The notes under the pieces: model-generated
The model's input: only the letters and a program-made list of their open reading frames with translations
Told to the model about the DNA's origin: nothing
The model's database searches: none
Origin: CANDYO01 sp049653745
Lineage (GTDB): Bacteria; Pseudomonadota; Alphaproteobacteria; Rickettsiales; CANDYO01
Length of the DNA stretch: 50,358 bases
Assembly (NCBI GenBank): GCA_049653745.1
Contig: JBASGW010000024.1
Location: 1-50,358 of the forward strand
Direction of reading: 5' to 3'
Made by a program: the position numbers and the translations under genes
Shown: piece by piece, positions 17,695 to 25,390 of the stretch
Numbering within the stretch: position 1 is the stretch's first letter
Layout of the letters: each line of letters starts with the position of its first letter

Positions 17695-18171
17695 ATGATA
17701 AAATTTTTATCAAACAAAATTAAAAGAAATGTTTACTATCTTATTATAACCGCCTGTATTTTAGCGCTTATTTTAGCATATTGCGCTGAAATATTGTGGA
17801 ATTTAAATCCATGTATGCTTTGTTTATATCAAAGATTAATATATATCTCGCTAATAATTCCTAGCTTAGTAATAATTTTGCTTCCTTCAACTAGAGGATT
17901 TTTTTCAATTATAGTATTATTATTAATATGCGCAGAAGTTGGTTTAGCTGCTTATAATGTTTCCATCGAGCATTATTTAATTGAAGAATCCTATATATGC
18001 TCTAGCCAAGCCCCGGCAAGATCTATATTACAAAAATTCCTTAGTTTTAAACGCATAGCCAGCAATTGCAGCGATATCAAGTTTAAATTTATGAACTTCT
18101 CAATGGCCGAATGGAACTTAGCTTATTCTAGTTTGTTGCTGTATATTTTTATTAAAAGGAAAAGAAAATAA
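17695..18171 (+). CDS. dsbB: Disulfide bond formation protein DsbB family
   Basis: Inner-membrane oxidase that re-oxidises DsbA using ubiquinone. The 158-residue product has four hydrophobic segments and the two cysteine pairs: a CxxC in LNPCMLCLYQR just after the first span, and a periplasmic pair in SYICSSQAPA and IASNCSDIKF. The Pro-Cys-x-x-Cys-x-x-Tyr-Gln-Arg motif is diagnostic of DsbB. It starts two bases after bcp and its stop shares a base with the coq7 start, so the three are co-transcribed. The pairing with coq7, which makes the quinone that accepts its electrons, is functionally coherent. Its likely clients include the Cys-rich exported proteins at 39021 and 31208. Confidence 0.92.
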   Translation: MIKFLSNKIKRNVYYLIITACILALILAYCAEILWNLNPCMLCLYQRLIYISLIIPSLVIILLPSTRGFFSIIVLLLICAEVGLAAYNVSIEHYLIEESYICSSQAPARSILQKFLSFKRIASNCSDIKFKFMNFSMAEWNLAYSSLLLYIFIKRKRK

Positions 18172-18704
18172 TGCGCCTTCCAGGAGATGCAACAACAAAG
18201 CAAACAATAGCCCAAATGATTAGAGTAAATCAGGCGGGAGAATTTGGCGCCAAACGTATTTATGCTGGGCAAATTTCAGTATTAAAAGATCCACAAGACC
18301 AAGAAATTTTAAAACATATGGCGCAGCAAGAAGAAGTGCATCTTGAATTTTTTAATCAAGAAATTGTTACTAGGAAAATACGCCCCTCTATACTCACTCC
18401 CATATGGAATTTATTAGGATATACTTTAGGTGCCACTACTGCAGCTTTGGGAAGAAATTCAGCAATGATTTGTACCGATGCGGTGGAAGAAGTTATCAAC
18501 CAACATTATTCTGAGCAAATAGACAATTTACAACATACTGAAGAAAAAGACCTATTAAAAAATATCAAAAAATTTAGAGAAGAAGAACTAGAACATCAAC
18601 AAACCGCGCAAAATAACATATACTCCCTTTCTTTGCGAGATAAATGCTTATATCATATAATTAAATTTGGCTGCAGCCTATCCATAAAATTAGCAAAATA
18701 TTAA
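18171..18704 (+). CDS. coq7: Ubiquinone hydroxylase COQ7 (demethoxyubiquinone monooxygenase)
   Basis: Di-iron enzyme that hydroxylates 2-polyprenyl-3-methyl-6-methoxy-benzoquinol, the penultimate step of ubiquinone synthesis. The 177-residue protein shows the ferritin-like ExxH/E pattern: RVNQAGEFGAKRIYAGQ, QQEEVHLEFFNQ, TDAVEEVINQHYSEQ and FREEELEHQQTA, which provide the six iron ligands. Length is typical of bacterial and mitochondrial COQ7. ATG overlaps the TAA of dsbB (TAATG). COQ7 rather than the flavin enzyme UbiF is normal in alphaproteobacteria and mitochondria. It ends the bcp-dsbB-coq7 operon and is followed by a long non-coding stretch. Confidence 0.94.
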   Translation: MRLPGDATTKQTIAQMIRVNQAGEFGAKRIYAGQISVLKDPQDQEILKHMAQQEEVHLEFFNQEIVTRKIRPSILTPIWNLLGYTLGATTAALGRNSAMICTDAVEEVINQHYSEQIDNLQHTEEKDLLKNIKKFREEELEHQQTAQNNIYSLSLRDKCLYHIIKFGCSLSIKLAKY

Positions 18705-18730
18705 ACATAGCAACTCTTTAAAATTATTTA

Positions 18731-18759
18731 TTGACATAATCTTTTAAATATATTAATCT
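18731..18759 (+). promoter_or_regulatory. Promoter-like element in the 18.7-19.1 kb gene-free stretch
   Basis: A consensus TTGACA (18731-18736) lies 17 bases before TAATCT (18754-18759), directly after coq7. It would start a transcript near 18766, well before any annotated gene, so it probably serves the structured RNA/small ORF region that follows. Confidence 0.45.
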
Positions 18760-18808
18760 TATTAAGTCTTATGAAAGATTTTAATCATTATTTCGAGAAC
18801 AAGTTCAA

Positions 18809-18946
18809 ATGTTACAGTTAAATGTAGTTAATTACAGCTTAAATCAAAATACAAGTGAATTTCATCAAGGCATCCTCATATCTAAAATTCACCACATTCT
18901 CCGAAAGAGAACTCAAGTCTTAAGTGCCTATAAACGCTGGCTGTAA
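18809..18946 (+). other. Candidate small ORF (45 aa) or structured non-coding RNA
   Basis: An ATG frame of 45 codons (starts MLQLNVVNYSLNQ, ends SAYKRWL) lies 50 bases after the promoter above. It has no strong ribosome site (only GAGAAC), so coding is doubtful. The same stretch folds into several perfect hairpins: GTGAATTT with AAATTCAC (8 bp), TTCTC with GAGAA, and TGGCT with AGCCA at the stop. A 9-bp near-perfect stem TTAATAGCA/TGCTACTAA followed by ATTTT at about 18983-19015 could be its terminator. Promoter, folded body and terminator fit a small RNA of about 240 bases better than an mRNA. It does not match tmRNA, RNase P, 4.5S or 6S RNA features that I know. Confidence 0.35.
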
Positions 18947-19153
18947 GCCAATATATCAACTTTAGAAATCAACATAATTGTTTAATAGCATAAAAAATTG
19001 CTACTAAATTTTGATATTATTTTAGGACTTAAGGAAAATTCTATGCATATTTATTTAGAAACCACTCGCCTTTGTTGGCGTAACAAAATGAACTAAATTT
19101 TAAAATTTATATTTAAATAAAAAATAATAAAAATACACAAGGAATAACTAGAA

Positions 19154-20119
19154 ATGATGAACTTAATAATAACAGAAGCAATAAATTATGATGCGGATAC
19201 TTACTCAAATAAACTCGAAGGAAAATTAATTGACGCCACTATTCAAGCATATTCTACTATTAACTTAGCCATAGTTAACAATTTACCTACATCGGTTACT
19301 AAGGCAATATATATAGATGCACCTATAAATTTATATAGCTATTTAACAGATCCAAAAGCAACAGCTTCACAAGCTTTTTATAAAACTGGAATTTCGGCAG
19401 CAACATATGAAATAAGAGTTCAAAGCAAAGCTTTTCTTATGGAATTAGGTTTAGATCAAAATACGGCAGGAGCACTTGCAGGATTTGCTGGAGGAGCTTT
19501 CAAATATTATTTTACTGACCAACATCCCGTAATTGGAGCTTTAAATAATGCCGCCTATGAACTTTGCAATAATGATGATTTTTGCTCTAATAATATTTAT
19601 GCAAACACTGCCTTTACAATTGCAGTTGAAAGCATAGATGCAGCAATCCAAGCTGCTCTAAATTTAGCATCAGGTAATGCAATGGGAACCGCACTTAAAA
19701 TTGCAGAAGCTGTAGAAAAAATTTCTGAAAGCATTAATAAATCAACCAGCCAAATTAAAGTAGCTGATGTTGCCAAAACTACAGCTGGAACAATATTAAG
19801 CGCAGCAGATAAAATAACCAGAAATAAAGCATTAGAGGCCTCAGGAAAAGGCGCTATTGAAGCTTCTAAACAAATTACTGAGGCTGTTCTTCAAATTGTT
19901 CCTTCTATTATAGAAGAAGTGGCAAAAGAAACTTTAAGCTCTGCCTTTAATTATATTAAGGAAGAAGCTATTGTTGGAGCTAAAGTTGGTGCATTAGTTT
20001 CATCTGCTGCCCTGTTTTTATATGTTCCTGCTATTACAATTTCAGAAGCTTTTCCAGCTAATACTTGTAGCCTTTATGGAATGTTTGTTGAAGATGTTTT
20101 TTCAAGTATAAGTATCTAG
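19154..20119 (+). CDS. Alanine-rich helical protein of unknown function
   Basis: I do not recognise this 321-residue protein. It is dominated by small and amphipathic residues with many Ala, Ser, Thr and Ile, and looks all-helical. There is a glycine/alanine-rich hydrophobic stretch near residues 105-120 (AGALAGFAGGAFKYYF), an acidic Cys-containing loop (NNDDFCSNN), a coiled-coil-like middle (KIAEAVEKISESINKSTSQI) and a hydrophobic hairpin-like segment near the C-terminus (GALVSSAALFLYVPAITIS). No N-terminal signal peptide. The start ATG follows AAGGA by ten bases; a second ATG is adjacent. It is the only gene between coq7 and the convergent rodA. The pattern resembles pore-forming or membrane-inserting secreted proteins in general, but this is not enough for a call. 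Composition is typical of the rest of the window. Confidence 0.6.
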   Translation: MMNLIITEAINYDADTYSNKLEGKLIDATIQAYSTINLAIVNNLPTSVTKAIYIDAPINLYSYLTDPKATASQAFYKTGISAATYEIRVQSKAFLMELGLDQNTAGALAGFAGGAFKYYFTDQHPVIGALNNAAYELCNNDDFCSNNIYANTAFTIAVESIDAAIQAALNLASGNAMGTALKIAEAVEKISESINKSTSQIKVADVAKTTAGTILSAADKITRNKALEASGKGAIEASKQITEAVLQIVPSIIEEVAKETLSSAFNYIKEEAIVGAKVGALVSSAALFLYVPAITISEAFPANTCSLYGMFVEDVFSSISI

Positions 20120-20153
20120 CCTAAGTTATAGGAAGATATAATATCTTCCTATA

Positions 20154-21281
20154 CTAGAAAAAATTTTTTAAGCTGTTGCTAATATTTTGTCTACTGTGAA
20201 TATTAACATTCATTACCAATCCAAATGCTATTAGAATTGTTATCATCATAGTTCCCCCATATGAAAGCAGAGGTAATGGCACCCCAACTGCAGGCAATAA
20301 TCCCATAACCATAGCCACATTAATAAAAACATGCAGACAAAACATACTTGTCACGCCTATAGCAAGAAGTCTAGCAAATTGTGATCTTGCATTAAATGCA
20401 ATAATATAACAATAAAATATCAATATCATAAATATCATTAATATCATCCCTGCCCCTATAAATCCCCATTCTTCACTAATCATAGTAAAAATAAAATCTG
20501 TTTGATGCTCGGGTAAAAATTGTAACTGACTTTGGGTCCCTTTCATTATACCCTTGCCACTAAATCCGCCAGATCCAATAGCAATTTTTGATTGAATAAT
20601 ATTATATCCACCCCCCAAAGGATCTCTGGATGGATCAACAAAGGTTAAAATTCTATTTTTCTGATAATCATATAGAAACTGCCATATTAATGGCAAAGCA
20701 ATGCTTGCTGATATAAATCCTGCAACAAACACCCATTTAGCAACTCCAGCTACAAAAAATATTATCACTCCCAATGATAATAAAATAATACCCGTACCTA
20801 AATCAGGCTGTTTTATTATTAGAGCTGCTGGAATAAGAAGCATAATTAAGGGAGCTATTAAATGTTTTAACTTTATTTCTTGTTCACCAAGATCATGAAA
20901 ATATCTAGCTAAAGCAAAAACTATAGCAATCTTCATTAATTCAGACGGCTGAAGCTTAATTAAACCTAAATCAATCCATCTAGTGGCCCCCATAGCGGTA
21001 TACCCCAATAAATGCACTATAACTAAAAAAGACAGAGCAATATAATAAAAAAGATACGAAAATTTATAGTAGTATTTTATATCAACCAGGCTCACTGCTA
21101 TCATTAATGGCATTGCAATAGAAAAATAAATCATCTGTCTAGAAGCCCAGGGATTAATATTCCCCTGAGCAGCTGAAAACATAAAAACAAATCCAAAACA
21201 AGCCACTAAACTTACTAATAAAATTATAGTGAAAGGTATTTTTGGAAATTTATTATAAATTGAAGAAAATAGAAGATTCAT
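20154..21281 (-). CDS. rodA: Rod shape-determining SEDS glycosyltransferase RodA (MrdB)
   Basis: Peptidoglycan polymerase of the elongasome, an inner-membrane protein with about ten spans. The 375-residue product has SEDS-family motifs: GATRWIDLGLIKLQPSELMK, IKQPDLGTGIILLSLGV, IIQSKIAIGSGG, the loop FLPEHQTDFIFTMISEEWGF with the catalytic-loop residues, and VGVPLPLLSYGGTMM near the end. These spacings fit RodA better than FtsW. Length is normal. It starts three bases after the stop of a truncated crcB. It uses lipid-II built on the undecaprenyl carrier from uppS. Presence of rodA indicates that the organism still builds at least some peptidoglycan. Confidence 0.95.
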   Translation of the reverse strand: MNLLFSSIYNKFPKIPFTIILLVSLVACFGFVFMFSAAQGNINPWASRQMIYFSIAMPLMIAVSLVDIKYYYKFSYLFYYIALSFLVIVHLLGYTAMGATRWIDLGLIKLQPSELMKIAIVFALARYFHDLGEQEIKLKHLIAPLIMLLIPAALIIKQPDLGTGIILLSLGVIIFFVAGVAKWVFVAGFISASIALPLIWQFLYDYQKNRILTFVDPSRDPLGGGYNIIQSKIAIGSGGFSGKGIMKGTQSQLQFLPEHQTDFIFTMISEEWGFIGAGMILMIFMILIFYCYIIAFNARSQFARLLAIGVTSMFCLHVFINVAMVMGLLPAVGVPLPLLSYGGTMMITILIAFGLVMNVNIHSRQNISNSLKNFF

Positions 21282-21284
21282 AAG

Positions 21285-21488
21285 TTAACTAACAAAAATC
21301 CTTATTGATTTTGCTCCTAAATAAAAAGCGGCAATAGCCTGCATTGCTCCACAACCTAAGATATTAACAACTAATATTTGTAATGGAAAATTAGTTAGAA
21401 TTACGGATGGAAGTAAGTTACATAATGCAAATCTTGCCATTACTCCCACTCCTCCTCCTGCAGTCACTAATAAATATTTATTTAACAC
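21285..21488 (-). pseudogene. crcB: Truncated CrcB/Fluc fluoride channel
   Basis: The 67 codons encode the first half of a CrcB-family fluoride exporter: LLVTAGGGVGVMARFAL followed by FPLQILVVNILGCGAMQAI, the conserved first two membrane spans. CrcB proteins are normally about 125 residues. The frame stops at SIRIFVS, just before the place where the family's GFxGGxTTFSTF motif (phenylalanine box and central sodium site) should be. RodA starts three bases further, so the missing half has been deleted, not frameshifted. A protein of two spans cannot form the known dual-topology channel, so I call it a decaying gene. It retains a normal start. No fluoride riboswitch was seen upstream; lpd ends just 17 bases before it. 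Confidence 0.75.
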
Positions 21489-21505
21489 CTATATACCTAT
21501 TAAAA

Positions 21506-22894
21506 TTAAATATGTATGGCCCTATTATAAGCATTTAAAACTGATTCATGCATCATTTCTGATAATGTTGGATGAGCAAAAATAGTATTCATCAAATCTT
21601 CTTCAGTGCCTTCCATAGTTTTAGTAATAGCAAATCCTTGTATCATTTCTGTAACTTCAGCACCAATCATATGGGCGCCAAGTAATTCTCCTGTTTTTTT
21701 ATCAAAAATAGTTTTTATTAGGCCATTAGTTTCACCCAAAGCAATTGCTTTCCCATTAGCCATAAATGGAAATCTACCTATATTTACTTCTAGTTTTTGC
21801 TCTTTAGCTTGCTTCTCAGTTAAACCAATACTAGCAATTTGAGGCATTGAATACGTGCATCCAGGAATGTTACTTCTATTAATGCTATGTAAATTTTTCT
21901 TACCTGATATTTTTTCGGCCACTAAAATGCCTTCATGACTTGCTTTATGGGCTAACCATGGGCCATTAATTACATCACCAATTGCATAAATTCCTGGCTC
22001 ATCGGTTTCGCAATATTGATTGGTCTTGATTAAACCTTTTTCTAATTTTACTTTAGTTTTTTCTAAGCCTAAATTTTCTGTATTAGCAACAACCCCTACC
22101 GCCATTAATATTTTATCAGCCGTAATTTGTTGCTCTTTACCATTAGACACTAAGGTTGCTGTAATATCATGTTTATTTTTAACTATTTTAGTAATTTGGC
22201 TTGAGGTGTGAATTTGCATTCCTTGAGCTGAAAAAGACTTATGAGCTATAGCTGCTATTTCTTCATCCTCTGCTGGTAAAATTCTTTCAAACATTTCAAC
22301 CAAAATAACTTCAGCTCCCATATTACGATAAAAACTAGCAAATTCAACTCCAATAGCACCAGAGCCAACCACAATAATAGACTTAGGCATAGCCTTAGGA
22401 ATCATTGCTTCTTTATAACTCCAAACAAATTCATCAGGTTCAAAACCTGGTAATACTCTGGCTCTAGCTCCGGTTGCAATTATAATATTTTTAGCTTCAA
22501 GCTTAACAGACTTACCTTCATGGATAACTTCTAGGAGTCCTTTACCTAGAATTTTTCCCTCTCCCATAATAACTTCAATTTTATTTTTTTTAAGTAAATG
22601 AGCAATTCCAGAGCTTAGCTTCCCTGCCACATCTCTTGATCTTTGAACAATTTTGTTAAAATCAAATTTAATGTTATCAGCGCTAAAGCCAAACTGGTCA
22701 AGGTTATGAAGCAAGTGATTTATTTCAGAGCATCTTAAAAGAGCTTTAGTTGGAATACATCCCCAATTGAGGCATATTCCACCTAAATGAGACCTTTCAA
22801 TAATGGCTGTTTTAAGACCCAATTGCGCAGCACGAATAGCAGCCACATATCCACCAGGCCCTGCACCAATAACTATACAATCAAATTTATTCAT
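21506..22894 (-). CDS. lpd: Dihydrolipoyl dehydrogenase (E3)
   Basis: FAD-containing E3 component of the pyruvate and 2-oxoglutarate dehydrogenase complexes; it re-oxidises lipoyl groups and reduces NAD. The 462-residue product has the FAD Rossmann motif DCIVIGAGPGGYVAAIRAAQ at the N-terminus, the redox disulfide in GGICLNWGCIPTKALL, the NAD-binding motif IIVVGSGAIGVEFASFYRNM, the second FAD motif IYAIGDVINGPWLAH, and the active-site HPTLSEMMHES with His-x-x-x-x-Glu. Length is normal. It stands upstream of the crcB remnant on the minus strand, with no other dehydrogenase subunits in the window. Confidence 0.96.
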   Translation of the reverse strand: MNKFDCIVIGAGPGGYVAAIRAAQLGLKTAIIERSHLGGICLNWGCIPTKALLRCSEINHLLHNLDQFGFSADNIKFDFNKIVQRSRDVAGKLSSGIAHLLKKNKIEVIMGEGKILGKGLLEVIHEGKSVKLEAKNIIIATGARARVLPGFEPDEFVWSYKEAMIPKAMPKSIIVVGSGAIGVEFASFYRNMGAEVILVEMFERILPAEDEEIAAIAHKSFSAQGMQIHTSSQITKIVKNKHDITATLVSNGKEQQITADKILMAVGVVANTENLGLEKTKVKLEKGLIKTNQYCETDEPGIYAIGDVINGPWLAHKASHEGILVAEKISGKKNLHSINRSNIPGCTYSMPQIASIGLTEKQAKEQKLEVNIGRFPFMANGKAIALGETNGLIKTIFDKKTGELLGAHMIGAEVTEMIQGFAITKTMEGTEEDLMNTIFAHPTLSEMMHESVLNAYNRAIHI

Positions 22895-23011
22895 TATCTA
22901 TTTTCCTTATCTAATTTTTATGTCTGAATTTTAAGGATAAAGCTCTTAGCTGTAAAGCAAAATAATATTTTTATATAAACTGAAGATTATAGATAATTTA
23001 AAAGAAACCTA

Positions 23012-23041
23012 TTGCATTAATTATCAATTACTTAATAATAC
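23012..23041 (+). promoter_or_regulatory. Promoter candidate for the acidic small protein
   Basis: TTGCAT (23012-23017), 18-base spacer and TAATAC (23036-23041) lie 53 bases before the ATG at 23094. The boxes are imperfect, but the spacing and position fit. Confidence 0.35.
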
Positions 23042-23093
23042 ATCACAGTGAGAGACTTTAAGATCACTATTAATTTTTAAATATAGGTAAATT

Positions 23094-23357
23094 ATGAACG
23101 AAGAATTTGAAAACGAATTAGACAATGAATTAGATGAACTATTAGAAGATGAGTTTTTTGAAGATGATTTTGATGATAATGCAAAAGTTGTAGCTTCAGT
23201 AATTAAAGCTGCTGCTAAATCTGCTGACAAATTAACTGATCTTATTGTTGAAAATAATCGTCATAACAGCGTTAAAGTATCTAGCGAAGATATCTATGAA
23301 ATTTATAGAAATTCTTTCGTTGTGGCAATTACTACAATTTCTCCAACAGAAGAATAG
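23094..23357 (+). CDS. Small acidic hypothetical protein (87 aa)
   Basis: I do not recognise a family. The first 28 residues are almost all Glu, Asp, Asn, Leu and Phe (NEEFENELDNELDELLEDE and a following run of Asp/Phe), giving a very acidic amphipathic segment that could mimic nucleic acid or bind a basic partner. The remaining 59 residues are a more ordinary alpha/beta sequence (AKVVASVIKAAAKSADKL, SSEDIYEIYRNSFVV). Start ATG follows TAGGTAAATT. A candidate promoter and a long perfect hairpin downstream frame the gene, supporting its reality. It converges on gapR, a basic DNA-coating protein, which makes an interaction tempting but unproved. The minus-strand frame over the same bases is a low-complexity serine shadow. 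Confidence 0.65.
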   Translation: MNEEFENELDNELDELLEDEFFEDDFDDNAKVVASVIKAAAKSADKLTDLIVENNRHNSVKVSSEDIYEIYRNSFVVAITTISPTEE

Positions 23358-23370
23358 TTTAAGTTACAGT

Positions 23371-23397
23371 AAGAAGGGAGAATTTCACTCCCTTCTT
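23371..23397. terminator. Perfect 10-bp hairpin between convergent genes
   Basis: AAGAAGGGAG (23371-23380) pairs perfectly with CTCCCTTCTT (23388-23397) around a 7-base loop. It lies 14 bases after the acidic gene stop and 50 bases from the gapR stop. A T-run is missing on both strands, so it may be a bidirectional terminator that works in this AT-rich setting, or an mRNA 3'-end stabiliser. Confidence 0.55.
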
Positions 23398-23446
23398 AAA
23401 CATTTCAAATTAAATTATCACAGATAGAATTTTATAGAAATTTCTA

Positions 23447-23695
23447 TTATATCATACCCAAAGCATGCTTATATAAGTCCATCAACTCTTCTTGCTCATC
23501 TAGCTTGGCTTTGTCTATTTTACGAATTCTTACAATTTGACGTAAAGCTTTGCTGTCAAAACCTTGAGCTTTAGCTTCAGCATATAATTCTTTAATATCA
23601 TCAAGAAGAACTCTTTTTTCTTCTTCTAAACGCTCTATTCTTGCCATAAATTGATTTAAATATTCTTTTGCGCTACTATCTATAACTTCATTCAT
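23447..23695 (-). CDS. gapR: GapR (DUF2312) DNA-binding protein
   Basis: Alphaproteobacterial nucleoid protein that binds overtwisted DNA ahead of forks and RNA polymerase and helps topoisomerases. The 82-residue product matches the family end to end: YLNQFMARIERLEEEKRVL (coiled coil), LYAEAKAQGFDSKALRQIVR (the most conserved block) and RIRKIDKAKLDEQEELMDLY. Length is as expected for GapR (about 80-90). It begins 13 bases after the map stop, with AGGA in front of the ATG, so it is read with map. In Caulobacter GapR is essential and CtrA-linked. Confidence 0.93.
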   Translation of the reverse strand: MNEVIDSSAKEYLNQFMARIERLEEEKRVLLDDIKELYAEAKAQGFDSKALRQIVRIRKIDKAKLDEQEELMDLYKHALGMI

Positions 23696-23708
23696 TTTTT
23701 ATTTCCTA

Positions 23709-24497
23709 TTATTTATTATAAGGTGGTTTGGTATATCCTTTTTGTGACAAAGTAAAAATTTCATAACCAGTTTCAGTTACTGCAATTGTATGTTCAAATT
23801 GTGCCGAAAGTTCTCTATCTTTAGTGGTTACTGTCCATCCGTCAACCGGACTTAGTCTGGTATGATATGTTCCAGCATTAATCATAGGCTCAACAGTAAA
23901 GAACATTCCAGGCTTAAGCATTATTCCTGTATTAGCTGCACCAAAATGCATTACACTTGGCTCAGTATGGAATGTTTTTCCTATTCCATGACCACAATAT
24001 TCTCTCACTGAAGAATAACCAAATTTTTTAATATAAGTTTCTATTGTGTAGCCAATAACACCCAAATCAATTCCTGGTTTCACTTGCTCAATTCCAAGCA
24101 TCATAGCTTCATAGGTAACATCAACTAGGCGCCTTGCTTTAATTGAAGGATTACCAGCATAATACATTCGACTATTATCTCCATGCCAGCCATCAACTAT
24201 AACAGTTACATCAATATTAATAATGTCACCATCTTTTAGCTTACGATCATCAGGAATGCCATGACAAACCACATGATTAATTGAAGTGCAAATTGACTTA
24301 GGAAAACCACGATAATTTAATGGAGCTGGAATTGCGCCATTTTTTATTATCATTTCATGACATAAATCATTTAATTCAAGTGTAGTAATGCCAGGCTTTA
24401 CATAATCGGTAATGAAATCAAGAACTTCTGCGGCCAACTTTCCTGCCACTCTCATTTTAGTAAAATCTTCTGCTGTGTGAATTGTTATGTTACTCAT
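23709..24497 (-). CDS. map: Methionine aminopeptidase, type I
   Basis: Removes the initiator methionine from nascent proteins; cytosolic metallopeptidase. The 262-residue product has the metal ligands and their frames: VVCHGIPDDRKLKDGDIINI, DVTVIVDGWHGDNSRMYYAG (two Asp), REYCGHGIGKTFHTEPSV (His), MFFTVEPMINAG (Glu) and SAQFEHTIAVTETGYEI (Glu). The compact N-terminus without an SH3 or zinc extension marks type Ia. Length is normal. It leads a two-gene unit with gapR; the start ATG is preceded by a divergent intergenic region shared with the cinA-like gene. Confidence 0.97.
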   Translation of the reverse strand: MSNITIHTAEDFTKMRVAGKLAAEVLDFITDYVKPGITTLELNDLCHEMIIKNGAIPAPLNYRGFPKSICTSINHVVCHGIPDDRKLKDGDIINIDVTVIVDGWHGDNSRMYYAGNPSIKARRLVDVTYEAMMLGIEQVKPGIDLGVIGYTIETYIKKFGYSSVREYCGHGIGKTFHTEPSVMHFGAANTGIMLKPGMFFTVEPMINAGTYHTRLSPVDGWTVTTKDRELSAQFEHTIAVTETGYEIFTLSQKGYTKPPYNK

Positions 24498-24652
24498 AGA
24501 TATTTGTCATCAATATAAATTTTTAGCTAGTGTATGTAATTTACTTTTTTAAATCAAGTAAAGAGTAGTAATAATAATTTGGCCATTGTGGTTTATTTTT
24601 TTTTCTATTAGATTAGTAGAAGAAACTTTAGCAAATATTTAAATAATTTTTT

Positions 24653-25390
24653 ATGAAACATAATAGCATTACTGCAGCAATCATTATTATTGGAAATGAG
24701 ATTTTATCTGGTAAAACTCAAGATCTTAATATTCAATTTTTAGCAATTGAGCTAGGTAACTTAGGCATAAGACTAAAAGAAGTTAGAGTGGTGCCAGATG
24801 TTGAAAGAGATATTATTGAAGCCGTTAATCTTTTAAGAAAAAAATATACTTATATTTTTACAACTGGTGGTATTGGTCCAACTCATGACGATATAACCGC
24901 AAAAACCATAGCAATGGCATTTGATGACGAACTTATCTTGAACCCCAAAGCAAAAGAAAAAATTCATCAATATCTTATTTCTCTTGGCAGAGAAATGACA
25001 CAAGAACATGAAATAATGGCCTATATCCCAAAATCAGCTACCTTGCTTTTAAATTACGAAACTGGAGCTCCAGGTTTTAAAATAGATAATGTTTTTGTAA
25101 TGGCTGGCGTCCCTTATATAATGCAAGCAATTTTCCAAGAAGCTAAAAAACATTTAAGAACCGGAATTCCAATCATTTCCAAATCAATTGAAGTTAAAAT
25201 TCCTGAAAGCGTTCTTGCTGAAGATTTTAGTAATTTACAAAATAAATATCCTGAAATTGAAATGGGAAGCTATCCATTTAAAACAGAAAATACCTGGAAA
25301 ACTAATCTTGTTTTAAGAGGAGATAATTATGAGCTTATTGATAAAGCTATGGATGAATTAGAGCAAATTATAAAAAATGTTTCAAAGTAA
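24653..25390 (+). CDS. CinA-like / MoaB-type molybdopterin-binding domain protein
   Basis: The 245-residue protein corresponds to the N-terminal domain of CinA-type competence-damage proteins (MoCF_biosynth fold). It begins AAIIIIGNEILSGKTQDLN, then has VRVVPDVERDII, YIFTTGGIGPTHDDITAKTI and FVMAGVPYIMQAI, all landmark segments. It lacks the C-terminal nicotinamide-nucleotide amidase domain of full CinA (about 410 residues). Stand-alone proteins of this length are widespread in alphaproteobacteria and are annotated as molybdopterin-binding, although no molybdopterin pathway is visible here. The true activity may be ADP-ribose pyrophosphatase-like, as shown for some CinA proteins; this is not assignable by sequence. 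It overlaps ligA by 14 bases. Confidence 0.85.
   Translation: MKHNSITAAIIIIGNEILSGKTQDLNIQFLAIELGNLGIRLKEVRVVPDVERDIIEAVNLLRKKYTYIFTTGGIGPTHDDITAKTIAMAFDDELILNPKAKEKIHQYLISLGREMTQEHEIMAYIPKSATLLLNYETGAPGFKIDNVFVMAGVPYIMQAIFQEAKKHLRTGIPIISKSIEVKIPESVLAEDFSNLQNKYPEIEMGSYPFKTENTWKTNLVLRGDNYELIDKAMDELEQIIKNVSK

Larger units (their letters stand above)
18705..19153. other. Gene-free stretch between coq7 and the alanine-rich protein
   Basis: Nearly 450 bases without a recognised gene. It contains the promoter-like element, the folded small ORF/RNA candidate, a hairpin terminator candidate near 18983-19015, and a 17-codon frame at 19043-19096 (MHIYLETTRLCWRNKMN) with a good AAGGA ribosome site that might be a leader peptide of the gene at 19154. 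Confidence 0.5.

Noticed and set aside
18705..19153. tmRNA, 6S, 4.5S or RNase P RNA in the folded gene-free stretch
   Set aside because: No tRNA-like acceptor, tag peptide, GGAAGGAAGCAG loop or RNase P core was found.
23024..23230. Serine-rich minus-strand frame over the acidic gene
   Set aside because: Antisense of GAA/GAT codons gives Ser-rich shadow; the plus-strand gene has promoter, ribosome site and hairpin.
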